Both the position numbers and the translations under genes were made by a program. DNA of 46,143 nt from Acidovorax defluvii (lineage in GTDB: Bacteria > Pseudomonadota > Gammaproteobacteria > Burkholderiales > Burkholderiaceae_C), in assembly GCA_003268905.1 (NCBI GenBank), contig QLTU01000027.1, positions 1-46,143 of the forward strand, written 5' to 3'. Each line of letters opens with the position of its first letter. The stretch's first letter is position 1. This document shows positions 9,188 through 17,381 of this stretch, in pieces. The notes beneath the pieces are model-generated. The model did not search any database and was not told where the DNA came from. It worked only from the letters and a program-made list of their open reading frames with translations.

Positions 9188-10096
9188 TTAGAACTTCATG
9201 ACCTCGCCATCTTCAGGAATCATCACCCGATCCCGAATCTTGTTCTCTTGCACAAACTCACGCAATTCCTTGCGGCTGAGCGACATGTGGTTCACGGAGT
9301 CCATGTGGACGGCCACGATGGCTGCCTTGGGCGCTGCCTTGGTGGCTTGCAATGTGTCTTGCTTGCCCATGATGATGGGATGCTCTTCAAAACCACTCAC
9401 GAGAGCGCTTCCCGTGTTCAGGATCACCACGTCTGGCCTGTGCTGCGCCAATGCCTGATCCACTTCCGGGCGCCATACGGTGTCGCCCGCGACATAGACC
9501 GTTTTGGCTTTGGGCGCAGAAAACACGACGCCCATGACGGAGCCTCCCATTTGAGCGCGTTCAGGGTCTGCATAAAACAAATCAGTGCCGTGCTGGCCGC
9601 CGGTTTTGCTCAATTTCACACCATTGAAAGTGGTGGTGCCTTTGAGGACGCGCACATCCTTGAAGCCTTGAGCACGAATTGTTTTGGCATCTACTTCGTT
9701 TTGCACAAACACGGGCAGGTTCTTGGGAATCTGCTGTTGCGCAGCTTCATCCCAGTGGTCTGTGTGGGTGTGGGTCACCACGACGGCTTCGACGCTTTTC
9801 AGCACCTCGTCGACCGAGAAAGGCATTTCTACCAATGGGTTGCGCAACTCGCTGCGATAGGTGCCTTCAAAGCCTGGGAATCCCCCCTTGGGTGAGAGCA
9901 TGGGATCGACCAGAAATGTGGTGCCAGAGAAGTCAATCTTGACGGTAGCATTTCGAATTTGCTGGACCTCGACGGAGCTCGCCACAGAAGTGGTAGCTGT
10001 CGTTACGCTTGTATCGGCATAAGCTGTGCCGCTGGCAACGAGCACGGCGATGCCACTCAGGACGATGGCGCTGCGCAATGGGTTGAAGACTTTCAT
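9188..10096 (-). CDS. Secreted MBL-fold metal-dependent hydrolase (UlaG/RomA-like)
   Basis: The 302-aa protein starts with a cleavable signal peptide (hydrophobic run at residues 10-26, likely cut after AYA), so it should act in the periplasm. The metal site HTHTDH is at 109-114 in VVVTHTHTDHWDEAA. Further ligand candidates are the His in GGQHGTDLF, the Asp in VYVAGDTVW and the late His in VAVHMDSVNHMSL. The pattern is that of UlaG-like lactonases and phosphodiesterases rather than antibiotic-degrading enzymes. AAGGA lies upstream of the ATG. It pairs with the downstream cysteine hydrolase, opposite a GlxA-type activator. Substrate unknown. Confidence 0.87.
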   Translation of the reverse strand: MKVFNPLRSAIVLSGIAVLVASGTAYADTSVTTATTSVASSVEVQQIRNATVKIDFSGTTFLVDPMLSPKGGFPGFEGTYRSELRNPLVEMPFSVDEVLKSVEAVVVTHTHTDHWDEAAQQQIPKNLPVFVQNEVDAKTIRAQGFKDVRVLKGTTTFNGVKLSKTGGQHGTDLFYADPERAQMGGSVMGVVFSAPKAKTVYVAGDTVWRPEVDQALAQHRPDVVILNTGSALVSGFEEHPIIMGKQDTLQATKAAPKAAIVAVHMDSVNHMSLSRKELREFVQENKIRDRVMIPEDGEVMKF

Positions 10097-10097
10097 A

Positions 10098-10107
10098 GAA
10101 ACGTTTC
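10098..10107. promoter_or_regulatory. LacI-type palindrome GAAACGTTTC next to the MBL-fold start codon
   Basis: This perfect 10-bp palindrome sits one base upstream of the ATG (minus strand) and overlaps the GGAAAC ribosome-binding region. The same decamer lies at 22116-22125 before the LacI-regulated operon. A bound LacI-type repressor here could block translation or elongation. Function is inferred and chance is possible. Confidence 0.3.
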
Positions 10108-10124
10108 CTTTTCAATAATTCGCT

Positions 10125-10138
10125 GATTGCGCGCAATC
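10125..10138. promoter_or_regulatory. 14-bp perfect palindrome in the leader of the MBL-fold gene
   Basis: GATTGCGCGCAATC is a perfect palindrome in the 5' leader of the minus-strand MBL-fold gene. It is a possible operator for the divergent GlxA-type regulator or another repressor. Confidence 0.35.
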
Positions 10139-10192
10139 GAGATTCCGTTTGTGCGTTGGTGTCAATTTTGCGGATGGGATCGGTTTCGCACC

Positions 10193-10231
10193 ATTGGCCC
10201 AAATGACAACGGTAGATAAAATCGGGCCAAT
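10193..10231. promoter_or_regulatory. Inverted repeat around a TAAAAT box upstream of the glxA-type gene
   Basis: ATTGGCCC at 10193-10200 is mirrored by GGGCCAAT at 10224-10231. The arms are 31 bp centre to centre, about three helical turns, and enclose an AT-rich GATAAAAT that could be a -10 box for the plus-strand regulator gene. This suits autoregulation by a dimer, but it is inferred from the sequence pattern only. Confidence 0.35.
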
Positions 10232-10257
10232 TTATGGCCATCATCTCTGGAGATTCC

Positions 10258-11253
10258 ATGCAGCCCGTCCATGTCGCAGTCCTTGCTTTCGAGGGCGTCA
10301 GCCTTTTTCATCTCTCGGTGCCGGGCATCGTGTTCGGGGTAACGCCAGCGCCAGCTGGACAGCCGCCGTACGAAGTGCGCTACTGCGCGCCGGCTCCCGG
10401 TCGCGTTCGCTGCGACCAGGGTGTGGAGATTGAGGTGCCTGGCGGCCTCGACGCGATGGAGAATGCTGATATCGTCATCGTCCCGGCCTGGAACCATCCA
10501 GAAAAGGCTGCGCCAGCAGTCCTGTCGGACGCACTGCGACAGGCCCACGCACGCGGCGCCCAGGTTGTCGGCCTGTGCCTGGGCGCCTTTGTGCTGGGTG
10601 ATGCGGGCCTGTTGGACCAGCGCCGCGCGACAACCCATTGGGCTTGTCGCGAACTTTTCGCCCTGCGTTTTCCAAGGGCCAACTTTCTGCCTGACGTGCT
10701 CTATGTGGACGACGGTAACGTCATCACGTCCGCCGGTACAGTTGCTGCGATTGATTGCTGTCTGAGCATCGTGCGTCAGCGTCACGGCGCTGACGTTGCC
10801 AATCGCGTGGCGAGGCTACTGGTAACACCGCCACACCGCCAGGGCGGACAGGCGCAATACATCGAGCAGCCGGTGCCTTCGCTGCCCAGTGAAAGCCGCT
10901 TACCCGGCGTTCTGGAGTGGGCACGCGAGCATTTGCCCGAGCCGCTGTCACTGGATGTGCTGGCCGACGTAGCGCGCATGAGCCGGCGAACCTTTACCCG
11001 GCGGTTTCGCGAGGCCACGGGCATGACGTTCGTCAAGTGGCTGGCTGCCGAACGTATCGCGAGAGCTCAACAGCTGCTGGAAACCACGGAATTGCCGATT
11101 GAACAGGTTGCGACCGAAGTGGGGTTTGGCTCTGCATTGTCCCTGCGTCAACACTTTGCGGGCCAGCTGCACACTTCACCATCTGCATACAGGCGGCTCT
11201 TTTGTGAAGGCCAGCACGGCGCTTTGGATGCCTCACTCCCACGAGAGACTTGA
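10258..11253 (+). CDS. GlxA-type AraC family transcriptional regulator
   Basis: The 331-aa protein has an N-terminal DJ-1/PfpI-like domain with the nucleophile-elbow block VVGLCLGAFVLGDAGLL and ATTHW. A C-terminal AraC/XylS double HTH follows: SRRTFTRRFREATG, ERIARAQQLLETTELPIEQV and GFGSALSLRQHFAG with TSPSAYRRLF. This is the GlxA architecture, known from regulators such as CdhR and ArgR-like activators. ATG at 10258 is preferred over an in-frame ATG at 10234 because CTGGAGA precedes it at the right distance. It is divergent from the MBL-fold and cysteine hydrolase genes and probably controls them. Confidence 0.9.
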   Translation: MQPVHVAVLAFEGVSLFHLSVPGIVFGVTPAPAGQPPYEVRYCAPAPGRVRCDQGVEIEVPGGLDAMENADIVIVPAWNHPEKAAPAVLSDALRQAHARGAQVVGLCLGAFVLGDAGLLDQRRATTHWACRELFALRFPRANFLPDVLYVDDGNVITSAGTVAAIDCCLSIVRQRHGADVANRVARLLVTPPHRQGGQAQYIEQPVPSLPSESRLPGVLEWAREHLPEPLSLDVLADVARMSRRTFTRRFREATGMTFVKWLAAERIARAQQLLETTELPIEQVATEVGFGSALSLRQHFAGQLHTSPSAYRRLFCEGQHGALDASLPRET

Positions 11254-11361
11254 CAGCCCATCAAAGCCTGTAACGCCCCCGGGGCATGGAAGACTGCTTT
11301 GGCAGATAGTGCCTATTCGTCAAGACCTGTCACCGGCAGCAACCAGCCTGAAACGGTCAAC

Positions 11362-11383
11362 TGAACCGCCCCGGGGCGGTTCA
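11362..11383. terminator. 22-bp perfect palindrome downstream of the glxA-type gene
   Basis: Eleven-base arms (11362-11372 and 11373-11383) form a perfect GC-rich palindrome about 110 bp after the regulator stop. No T tract follows, so it is either a weak terminator or a protein-binding or mobile-element site. Confidence 0.35.
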
Positions 11384-11457
11384 CAACTGATCAACTGCGA
11401 CGAAATTTCACTTTCCCCCGAGGAGCAAATTTCAGTGCAGGCGCATCCCAACGAGTA

Positions 11458-11540
11458 GTTGGCTCCACGCCAACACGAATGGCGCACTCAGCGCCCATTC
11501 GCGCCCTGCGCAATGGCCATTTGCCCCATGTTTCGGGGCA
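11458..11540. repeat. Cluster of hairpins beside the IS5-family transposase
   Basis: Three stem-loops lie within 83 bp. GTTGGC/GCCAAC pair across 11458-11474. CGAATGGCGC pairs with GCGCCCATTCG (one bulge) across 11476-11501. TGCCCC/GGGGCA pair across 11522-11540. The last one directly follows the transposase stop codon and may act as its terminator. The others may belong to the IS end. No terminal inverted repeat matching the other side could be recognised. Confidence 0.4.
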
Positions 11541-12527
11541 TTACGCCCCCTGCACGCGCACCTGCCCCATGCAAGTCAGCAATTGGTGCCTCGCCATCCA
11601 CAGATTGCCCAGTGCAAACATCGTGACGATCTGCGCTGTGTTCTTCTTGAGCCCTCGGTAGCGCACCTTCACGTACCCGAACTGCTGCTTGAGCACTCTG
11701 AATGGGTGCTCTACCTTGGCCCGGATGCTGGCCTTGGTGCGCTCCAACTGGTCGATCAGCGCCTCAAGAGGCCTGTCCTTGTCCAAAGCCCGGCGCAGCC
11801 CTGGACGCAGGGCCACATGCCAGCATACCGTTGGCTTGGCATCAGGGCGCTTGTCCACCCCTTGGTAACCCGCATCTCCAAAGGCGTCTGTCTCCTGCCC
11901 GTGCAATAGGCTGTTGGCCTCGAGCACATCACCGACATTGCCGCTGGTGCCTCGCACCGTATGCACCAAGCCCGAGTCCGCATCCACCCCAATGTGGGCC
12001 TTCATACCGAAGTACCACTGGTTGCCCTTCTTGCTTTGATGCATCTCGGGGTCACGCTCGCCGCTTTGGTTTTTGGTGGAAGTGGGTGCAGCAATCAGCG
12101 TGGCATCCACCACCGTGCCCGCTTTGAGCTGCAGCCCTTTGGCTTGCAGCAGCGCATTAATAGTAGCGAGGATCTGATCGGCCAGCTTGTGGCGCTCCAG
12201 CAAATGCCTAAAGCGCAGGATGCTCGATTCACTGGGGATGTGGTCGTCCCAGTAGGACAGGCCTGCGAAGTCGCGGAATGCTGGCACGTCGTGCAGCGCT
12301 TCTTCCATGGCCGGGTCGCTGAGCTTGAACCACTGCTGCATGAAGTGGATGCGCAGCAGGGTCTGCACTGCAAAGGGCTGCTGGCCCCGGCGTCCACTCT
12401 CGGGTGCATAGGGCTCTATCAGCGAGACCAGTTCAGTCCAGGGAACTACCAGTTCCATGGCATCGAGGAACTCGCGCTTGCGGGTGCGCTTGGTGGTGTG
12501 GCTCAGACCCAGGCTGCTTTGCTTCAT
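11541..12527 (-). mobile_element. IS5-family transposase, apparently full length
   Basis: The 328-aa DDE transposase has the layout of IS5-group enzymes. The first Asp (D142) is in GTVVDATLIAAPTS, the second (D218) in AFGDAGYQG, and the Glu (E273) in KVEHPFRVLKQQFGY with the usual YRGLKKN block. ATG at 12527 gives MKQSSLGLS, a typical N-terminus; an upstream in-frame codon at 12566 is less likely. No stop or frameshift is seen, so it may be active. The IS ends and target duplication could not be fixed by eye. A 7-bp inverted repeat (GGGATTC/GAATCCC) at 12573-12593 lies upstream of the start and may mark the right side. A related truncated copy is at the right edge of the window. Confidence 0.9.
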
Positions 12528-12691
12528 GCGCGTATTGTCTGGGCTTCGGGCTTGCTCAAAACACATCGCAGAGGGATTCGTGCAGAGAATCCCTAGGGGT
12601 TTCCAAGCCTTCCCGCTCGCAACTGCACTTCAGGCATGAGCAAATGAATGCGTCAAAATAGTGAAAACGCCACAAAACATCAGGAGGGAAC

Positions 12692-13612
12692 ATGGCCAGA
12701 CGCAAGAAATCCACTCCACTGGAAGATGTTCTGGACTTGCTCGCCATGCTTCCCTGGTGGATCTGCGTGGTGCTCGCTGCGGTCAGCTATTTCCTGCTGC
12801 ACCGCCTAGCGGCGCCCATCCAAGCCTCCGATATTCAAGGCCAAGGAGGCGTCATGGTGGGAGCCATGGTGCAAAAGGCCTTTATCCATGGCCTGGCAAA
12901 CGCCGGTCAGTACATCGTGCCACTGCTTTGCCTGGCAGCAGCAGCCCTCTCAGCCTGGCGGCGTAAACAGCGCCAAGCCTTGGTTTCGGACGTGATGCAA
13001 GCACGAAATTCCGACGTCCTGGACGGAATGAGCTGGCGGGAATTTGAGATGCTGGTCGGTGAAGCCTACCGACTGCAGGGATACCGCGTGACAGAAATCG
13101 GCGGGGGCGGCCCTGATGGCGGTGTTGATCTTGTCCTGGCCAAAGGCGCTGAAAAATTCTTCGTGCAATGCAAACAGTGGAAGGCCTACAAGGTGGGTGT
13201 GACCACCGTGCGTGAACTCTATGGCGTCATGGCAGCCAAAGGTGCCACGGGCGGCTTCGTGGTCACCTCGGGACGGTTTACGGCCGATGCCAAAGACTTC
13301 GCTCAAGGGAGCAACATCGAACTCGTTGACGGCCCCCTGCTGTTCGCAATGATTCAGCAGGCACGGGGCGCGCAAAGCCAACCGGCAGCAGCACGACGAG
13401 AGACTCCAAGCTCCATGGGGAGCATAGAACACCAACCCAGAACTGCACCACCCGACCCCCTGGCCACCGCCAAGGCCGCGACCCAACCCGAATGCCCACG
13501 TTGTGGTGCTGCTATGGCTCTGCGTACCGCCAGACAAGGGGCCAATGCCGGTAACACGTTCTGGGGCTGCTCAACCTACCCCAAATGCCGGGGAACAGTG
13601 GCTGCCAGCTAG
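12692..13612 (+). CDS. Membrane-anchored Mrr-like restriction endonuclease with C4 zinc finger
   Basis: The 306-aa protein has two predicted membrane helices near residues 21-38 and 74-90, then an Mrr-type PD-(D/E)XK domain. The active-site candidates are E118/E123 in WREFEMLVGEAY, D146 in GGVDLVLA and Q159-x-K161 in FFVQCKQWK. Residues from about 280 on form a topoisomerase-type C4 zinc finger, CPRCGAAMALRTA followed by FWGCSTYPKCRG. AGGAGGG precedes the ATG. Mrr-like nucleases cut modified or foreign DNA; the membrane anchor suggests action at incoming DNA. It lies beside an IS element, away from any methylase, consistent with a type IV-like role. Confidence 0.88.
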   Translation: MARRKKSTPLEDVLDLLAMLPWWICVVLAAVSYFLLHRLAAPIQASDIQGQGGVMVGAMVQKAFIHGLANAGQYIVPLLCLAAAALSAWRRKQRQALVSDVMQARNSDVLDGMSWREFEMLVGEAYRLQGYRVTEIGGGGPDGGVDLVLAKGAEKFFVQCKQWKAYKVGVTTVRELYGVMAAKGATGGFVVTSGRFTADAKDFAQGSNIELVDGPLLFAMIQQARGAQSQPAAARRETPSSMGSIEHQPRTAPPDPLATAKAATQPECPRCGAAMALRTARQGANAGNTFWGCSTYPKCRGTVAAS

Positions 13613-13628
13613 TTCGAGTGGGAAACCA

Positions 13629-14117
13629 ATGCGCCTTTTGTCATTTTCACCTTTGACCCCCACCCGCCATTTTCATTGGTCATTCGCACTGCTGGGCCTG
13701 TTGAGCTTCAGCATTCCTGCCCACGCACAAAAGCCTGTCTACCGCTGCGAGACAGCAGGCAAGGTGAGCTATTCGGATGCACCCTGTGTGGGGGCCAAGG
13801 AAATCGATGCAACACCTACACAAGGTATGGACAAAATGACCGGTGCCAGCCGTAAGGGCGCTGATGTGCGGCGGGATGAACACAATGCCTCGATGGCCGA
13901 TGCCTTAAAGCCACTCACGGGAATGAGCCCTGAACAGTACCGGGTCTACAAGCACCGATTCAAACTCAGCCCAAGAGACAAGGCGGAATGCACTCGGTTG
14001 GATGCCGCACTGCCTGAACTCAAACAGCATGCCGCTACAGCACCTCCAAACGAAAAAGCCCTGGCCGATGTGGAGCTGTACAAGGCACGCAAACAGTTCA
14101 ACGACTTGAACTGCTAG
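13629..14117 (+). CDS. DUF4124 domain-containing secreted protein
   Basis: The 162-aa protein has an N-terminal signal peptide ending at about AHAQ. A short DUF4124 segment follows, with the typical VYRCETAGKVSYSDAPC pattern. The rest is polar and helical, with a late pair of cysteines. DUF4124 proteins are common envelope proteins of betaproteobacteria and have no firm function. ATG at 13629 is chosen because it gives the signal peptide directly. The longer in-frame ORF from 13503 overlaps the nuclease gene in another frame and is unlikely. It may be co-transcribed with the Mrr-like gene 16 bp upstream. Confidence 0.8.
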   Translation: MRLLSFSPLTPTRHFHWSFALLGLLSFSIPAHAQKPVYRCETAGKVSYSDAPCVGAKEIDATPTQGMDKMTGASRKGADVRRDEHNASMADALKPLTGMSPEQYRVYKHRFKLSPRDKAECTRLDAALPELKQHAATAPPNEKALADVELYKARKQFNDLNC

Positions 14118-14353
14118 CTCAAAAGTTGTGCCCGTCCTTTGGCGAGAAGCTCGAGTTCGGGATTGTCGCCATAGCGCGGGGAACGGATCGTGTGGCGGAC
14201 ACGGGCGCAGCGTTCGCTGCAGAGCTGACCTGGGCTTGGTTGCTTGAGGCTGATTGCAGTTGCTCAGATTCTTTGGACGAACGGCAGTTTTGATCTTGAG
14301 CGGTCATTTGCGAAGCACGGAGTCTATTTACTCGCAGACCAGTCAGGACTGCC

Positions 14354-15331
14354 CTATTCAGACGCACGGGGGGGCTTGATGCCCAATTGAGTCCAGCCGG
14401 CCAGCTCCTCAGCCGTTGTTTCATCGAGACGCGCTATTGCACCCGCAGGAGGGTTGCCTGACAACTCGATGAAAGACCCTGGCGCAAGCCGATCCACGAA
14501 AATGGCCAAGCACTTGCCTCCGCCCTTACTGGACTGGTACGCAACAGCTTCAAAATCTGCGGCCCTGATGAGCTCAGACAAAATTTGACTCGGCGCGGGT
14601 AGGCCGAATTGAATTGGGAGTACGCGCCAGTTGTGAAGCGCAGCCGCATCGTGCAGTTGCTTGCCGGTAGTCATCATGCGCAGATCGTTTGGATTGAACT
14701 TCAGCTTCTTCTTGATCCGTTCAGCTCTGTCCGGCATCTTTATTTTGCCCAGAATTCGTGCCACAGGTCCGAGAGTCGTTGGCGTCATCGGGAAGACGCG
14801 TGAAAGGTTGCCGTTGAGGACAACGGTGGTGTGGCTCTTGCCCGGGGTGAGAGCCAACTCCTCTGGGCTCAATCCTTCGACCATTTGACCTGCATCTATT
14901 TGGAATTTCTCCCGATACGCCGTTGCGTGATCAGACGTCAAATAGAGAGATGGCCATGGACTGAAAATCTGGCTGTCAATCTCGGTCCCAGCGTTGAATC
15001 GGCCACCAATGCTGGTAAGGCTACCGGCTGCAGACAGCGGATGCAGAGTCCACTGGTAGTCAACGATCCGGACCCAGTTCTCGAGTTGTAAGGATTCTGG
15101 CGTCGTTTCTCGCAAAGCCGTCAGCAGCTCTGGGCGTCGGCGTCGGCGTTCAGGCTCGAGATTGAAGTAAAGAATGTCCTGGAGCTCATCCAGGTCTGCT
15201 GAGAGCTCACTCCAGCGCTCGAGCGACACCTCGTTGAAGCGGTCTAACTCGAGAATTCCTTTAATTGGAGACGTACCTGCGGCAGCACCCCGGGGTGCTG
15301 GTGGGGCGGGCTTCCTGCTGCGCCCTTTCAA
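14354..15331 (-). CDS. RES-domain toxin (NAD-targeting type), long form
   Basis: The 325-aa protein carries the RES triad. R111 lies in SIGGRFNAGTE, E141 in HATAYREKFQ and S267 in VAYQSSKGGGKCLAIF. RES toxins of Xre-RES/ParST systems degrade NAD or ADP-ribosylate targets. The N-terminal 100 residues are additional to the usual core of about 150-200 aa. Only TTG at 15331 is available near the start: it follows the antitoxin stop TAA immediately and in the same frame. CAGGT lies about 7 bases upstream. The next candidate start is GTG at about 15228. Translational coupling or partial readthrough is therefore plausible. Confidence 0.8.
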   Translation of the reverse strand: MKGRSRKPAPPAPRGAAAGTSPIKGILELDRFNEVSLERWSELSADLDELQDILYFNLEPERRRRRPELLTALRETTPESLQLENWVRIVDYQWTLHPLSAAGSLTSIGGRFNAGTEIDSQIFSPWPSLYLTSDHATAYREKFQIDAGQMVEGLSPEELALTPGKSHTTVVLNGNLSRVFPMTPTTLGPVARILGKIKMPDRAERIKKKLKFNPNDLRMMTTGKQLHDAAALHNWRVLPIQFGLPAPSQILSELIRAADFEAVAYQSSKGGGKCLAIFVDRLAPGSFIELSGNPPAGAIARLDETTAEELAGWTQLGIKPPRASE

Positions 15332-15751
15332 TTACTTGACCTGCACCTGATTTGTCATGGCTTGGATGATAAATCGGCGCAGTCTGTCGTACCGCCCCAG
15401 ACGGATCATGTCGCGAGGTGATACGTCTCCCAGTAGCGGGTTTCTAGCTCGAAACCAAGCAACTGTCTTTTCGGGGTCCCCCGAAAACTGCCTGGCAACC
15501 AAGTTGATAGTCGAGGCTATCTCTTCCATCCGAACTAGAACCGCCTCTGGGATGTTGTCATCCCAGCGGACGGAAGACTCTGCGACAGCTGCAATTCGGC
15601 CTACGTCCGCCTTCTTCAAGGACAAAAACTGGGCAGCCTTTTTAGCGTCGAAAGTCGTCCCGTGGCCGAACTGCAAAAGGTCTTCAGGCACGGTGTCGAA
15701 CAGACCAAATCCAGACTGGCCAGAGGCCTGGCGGACTGCGGTTGCTTCCAT
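15332..15751 (-). CDS. Xre/MbcA/ParS-type antitoxin partner of the RES toxin
   Basis: The 139-aa protein has a helical N-terminal half (DNA-binding in this family). The C-terminal toxin-binding domain (formerly DUF2384) is readable in the segment AVAWFRARNPLL-like: EKTVAWFRARNPLLGDVSP and RDMIRLGRYDRL. It lies immediately upstream of the RES toxin with no spacer. In known systems the antitoxin covers the RES active site and represses the operon as a complex. The start ATG at 15751 lacks a strong ribosome-binding site. TTGACA on the minus strand (15788-15783) lies 32 bases before it, without a clear -10 box. Confidence 0.8.
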   Translation of the reverse strand: MEATAVRQASGQSGFGLFDTVPEDLLQFGHGTTFDAKKAAQFLSLKKADVGRIAAVAESSVRWDDNIPEAVLVRMEEIASTINLVARQFSGDPEKTVAWFRARNPLLGDVSPRDMIRLGRYDRLRRFIIQAMTNQVQVK

Positions 15752-16261
15752 GATTGCCTGTCGATGAAGTGGAGAAGTGGGATGTCAATTATGGCAGAAA
15801 CACAATCAAACCACATTTGAACCATGTTTATACACCATTGCGAATGACCGTGCCCTTCTGTTTTTACGGTATGTGCTTGGACGAAAGCCTGCGATAACTT
15901 AAGGGCTGGCCTTGATGAAGGACCCAATTACCGCAATGTTTCCGACAACGATGAGTTCATCGAGCGGCCGCGACCCCCGGCTATCGCAGCAAAGCTGCCA
16001 CAAGGAACGACAGTGATTACGCCGTTGTTGGATTTGACTCGATTGCTTTGACAATATTTTCAGCAATGGTCAGCTCACCTTCAGCTGGCTACCCCTCCTT
16101 CACCGTTTGAGACAGGCTGGTGGCAGATTTTCAGGAGCTCTTTCAGTCGCTACATGTCGGCGTCATTGATGGTCCGTCTGTGGATCACATCAAGTCTTGA
16201 AACCTGACCACTTTGGAGATAAGCGTTCTTATCGTTGCTTCTGAAACGGTCGAAGTCGGTA
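15752..16261. other. 510-bp stretch without a gene
   Basis: No intact gene is seen between the toxin-antitoxin pair and the LacI-type gene. The part next to 15751 should hold the toxin-antitoxin promoter. GATAAG/CTTATC (16218-16233) forms a small hairpin downstream of the LacI-type stop. A short minus-strand open stretch reading GELTIAENIVKAIESNPTTA near 16026-16085 looks coding but has a stop just upstream; it may be a remnant. Confidence 0.4.
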
Positions 16262-17329
16262 CTAGGCGCTCGCGATGACAGCTTGATTGCTGGGTGCGGC
16301 GCAGGACTCACGAATTAGGAGTTCGGTTGGCACCTCCACGCGCACTTCCTGCGCGTCTTCGCCGGCCTTGAGCTTGTGCAGCAACAAAAGCGCCGCTTCC
16401 CGCCCGAGGGCATATGCGTCATAGCGGATCACACTGATCGACGGCGTGGCGAGCTGTGCCAGCGGGCTGTCGTTGGATGCGATGAGCGACAAGTCCTGAG
16501 GAATGCGTAACCCCTTCATGCGCACGGCGGGCAGCACACCGCTCAGAAGGTGCATGCCAGCAGCGATGAGTGCCGTGGGAGGCTGGGGCAAGCTGAGTAA
16601 CAGTTGCGTCTGGCGAAAGGCGTAGTCGGAAGAGAAGCTCTCCACGCGTAGCAAAGACTCGTCCAGCGTCACGCCGGCAGCGCGATGCGCATCCATCACA
16701 CCGCGCAGACGGTCACGACCGACACGGTTGTTGCGTCCGCCACTCAGCAATGCGATACGTCGGTGGCCCAGTCCCAGAAGGTATTCAACGGCCTGGCGTG
16801 TACCGCTGTAATGGTCGGCACCTACGGCGGCCACTGCTGGCGACAACTCGCGCTCCAGCAGCACCGTGGGAATACGCGCTGCCGCGAGTGATTTCCGCAC
16901 GCCTGCATGCGATTCTTGTTCTACGGTGAAAAGCAGCCCCTCGGCCTTGCGCCTGGAGAAAAGGTCAATCAGCGCCATCTCACGCTCTGGATCGCCGTCG
17001 CTGCTAGCTACCACGAGCAAGTAGCCGTTCTGAGTGAATACGTCTTCGGCGCCTTTGACCATCGCCGCATACAGCGGATTACGAATGTCCGAGAAGATAA
17101 ACCCGACCATGCGGGTCGAGACACCGCGCATTGCCTGTGCCGCCACGCTGGGAGACCAGCCCAGCTCGGCGATAGCTCGGTTCACGCGCTCGCGCGCCTC
17201 CGCTTTAACGGTGGGCGCGCCATTTACCACGCGCGAAACCGTACCGATGGAAACACCTGCGGCGCGCGCTACGTCATGCACGGTGACGCGGACGATGGCT
17301 GGCGAAGATGCAGGCGGGTTGGAGGCCAT
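16262..17329 (-). CDS. LacI-family transcriptional regulator
   Basis: The 355-aa protein starts MASNPPASS. The LacI HTH (VTVHDVARAAGVSIGTVSR, VVNG) is at residues 15-37, and the hinge helix and a periplasmic-binding-protein-like effector domain follow (MVGFIFSDIRNPLYAAMVKG, LGHRRIALLSGG, LSLIASNDSPLA). ATG at 17329 is preferred: the longer ORF to 17497 would overlap the alcohol dehydrogenase gene and puts 56 unrelated residues before the HTH. It is the last gene of a five-gene minus-strand run, 52 bp after the alcohol dehydrogenase. It most likely represses this operon through the two palindromes at its upstream end. Confidence 0.92.
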   Translation of the reverse strand: MASNPPASSPAIVRVTVHDVARAAGVSIGTVSRVVNGAPTVKAEARERVNRAIAELGWSPSVAAQAMRGVSTRMVGFIFSDIRNPLYAAMVKGAEDVFTQNGYLLVVASSDGDPEREMALIDLFSRRKAEGLLFTVEQESHAGVRKSLAAARIPTVLLERELSPAVAAVGADHYSGTRQAVEYLLGLGHRRIALLSGGRNNRVGRDRLRGVMDAHRAAGVTLDESLLRVESFSSDYAFRQTQLLLSLPQPPTALIAAGMHLLSGVLPAVRMKGLRIPQDLSLIASNDSPLAQLATPSISVIRYDAYALGREAALLLLHKLKAGEDAQEVRVEVPTELLIRESCAAPSNQAVIASA

Positions 17330-17381
17330 GGTGAGCAAAAAACGGGACCTGGCACAACCAGCGGTAGCTTGGGCCGCGTTC

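Noticed and set aside
13503..13628. Longer start of the DUF4124 protein
   Set aside because: It lies within the end of the Mrr-like gene in another frame and would bury the signal peptide.
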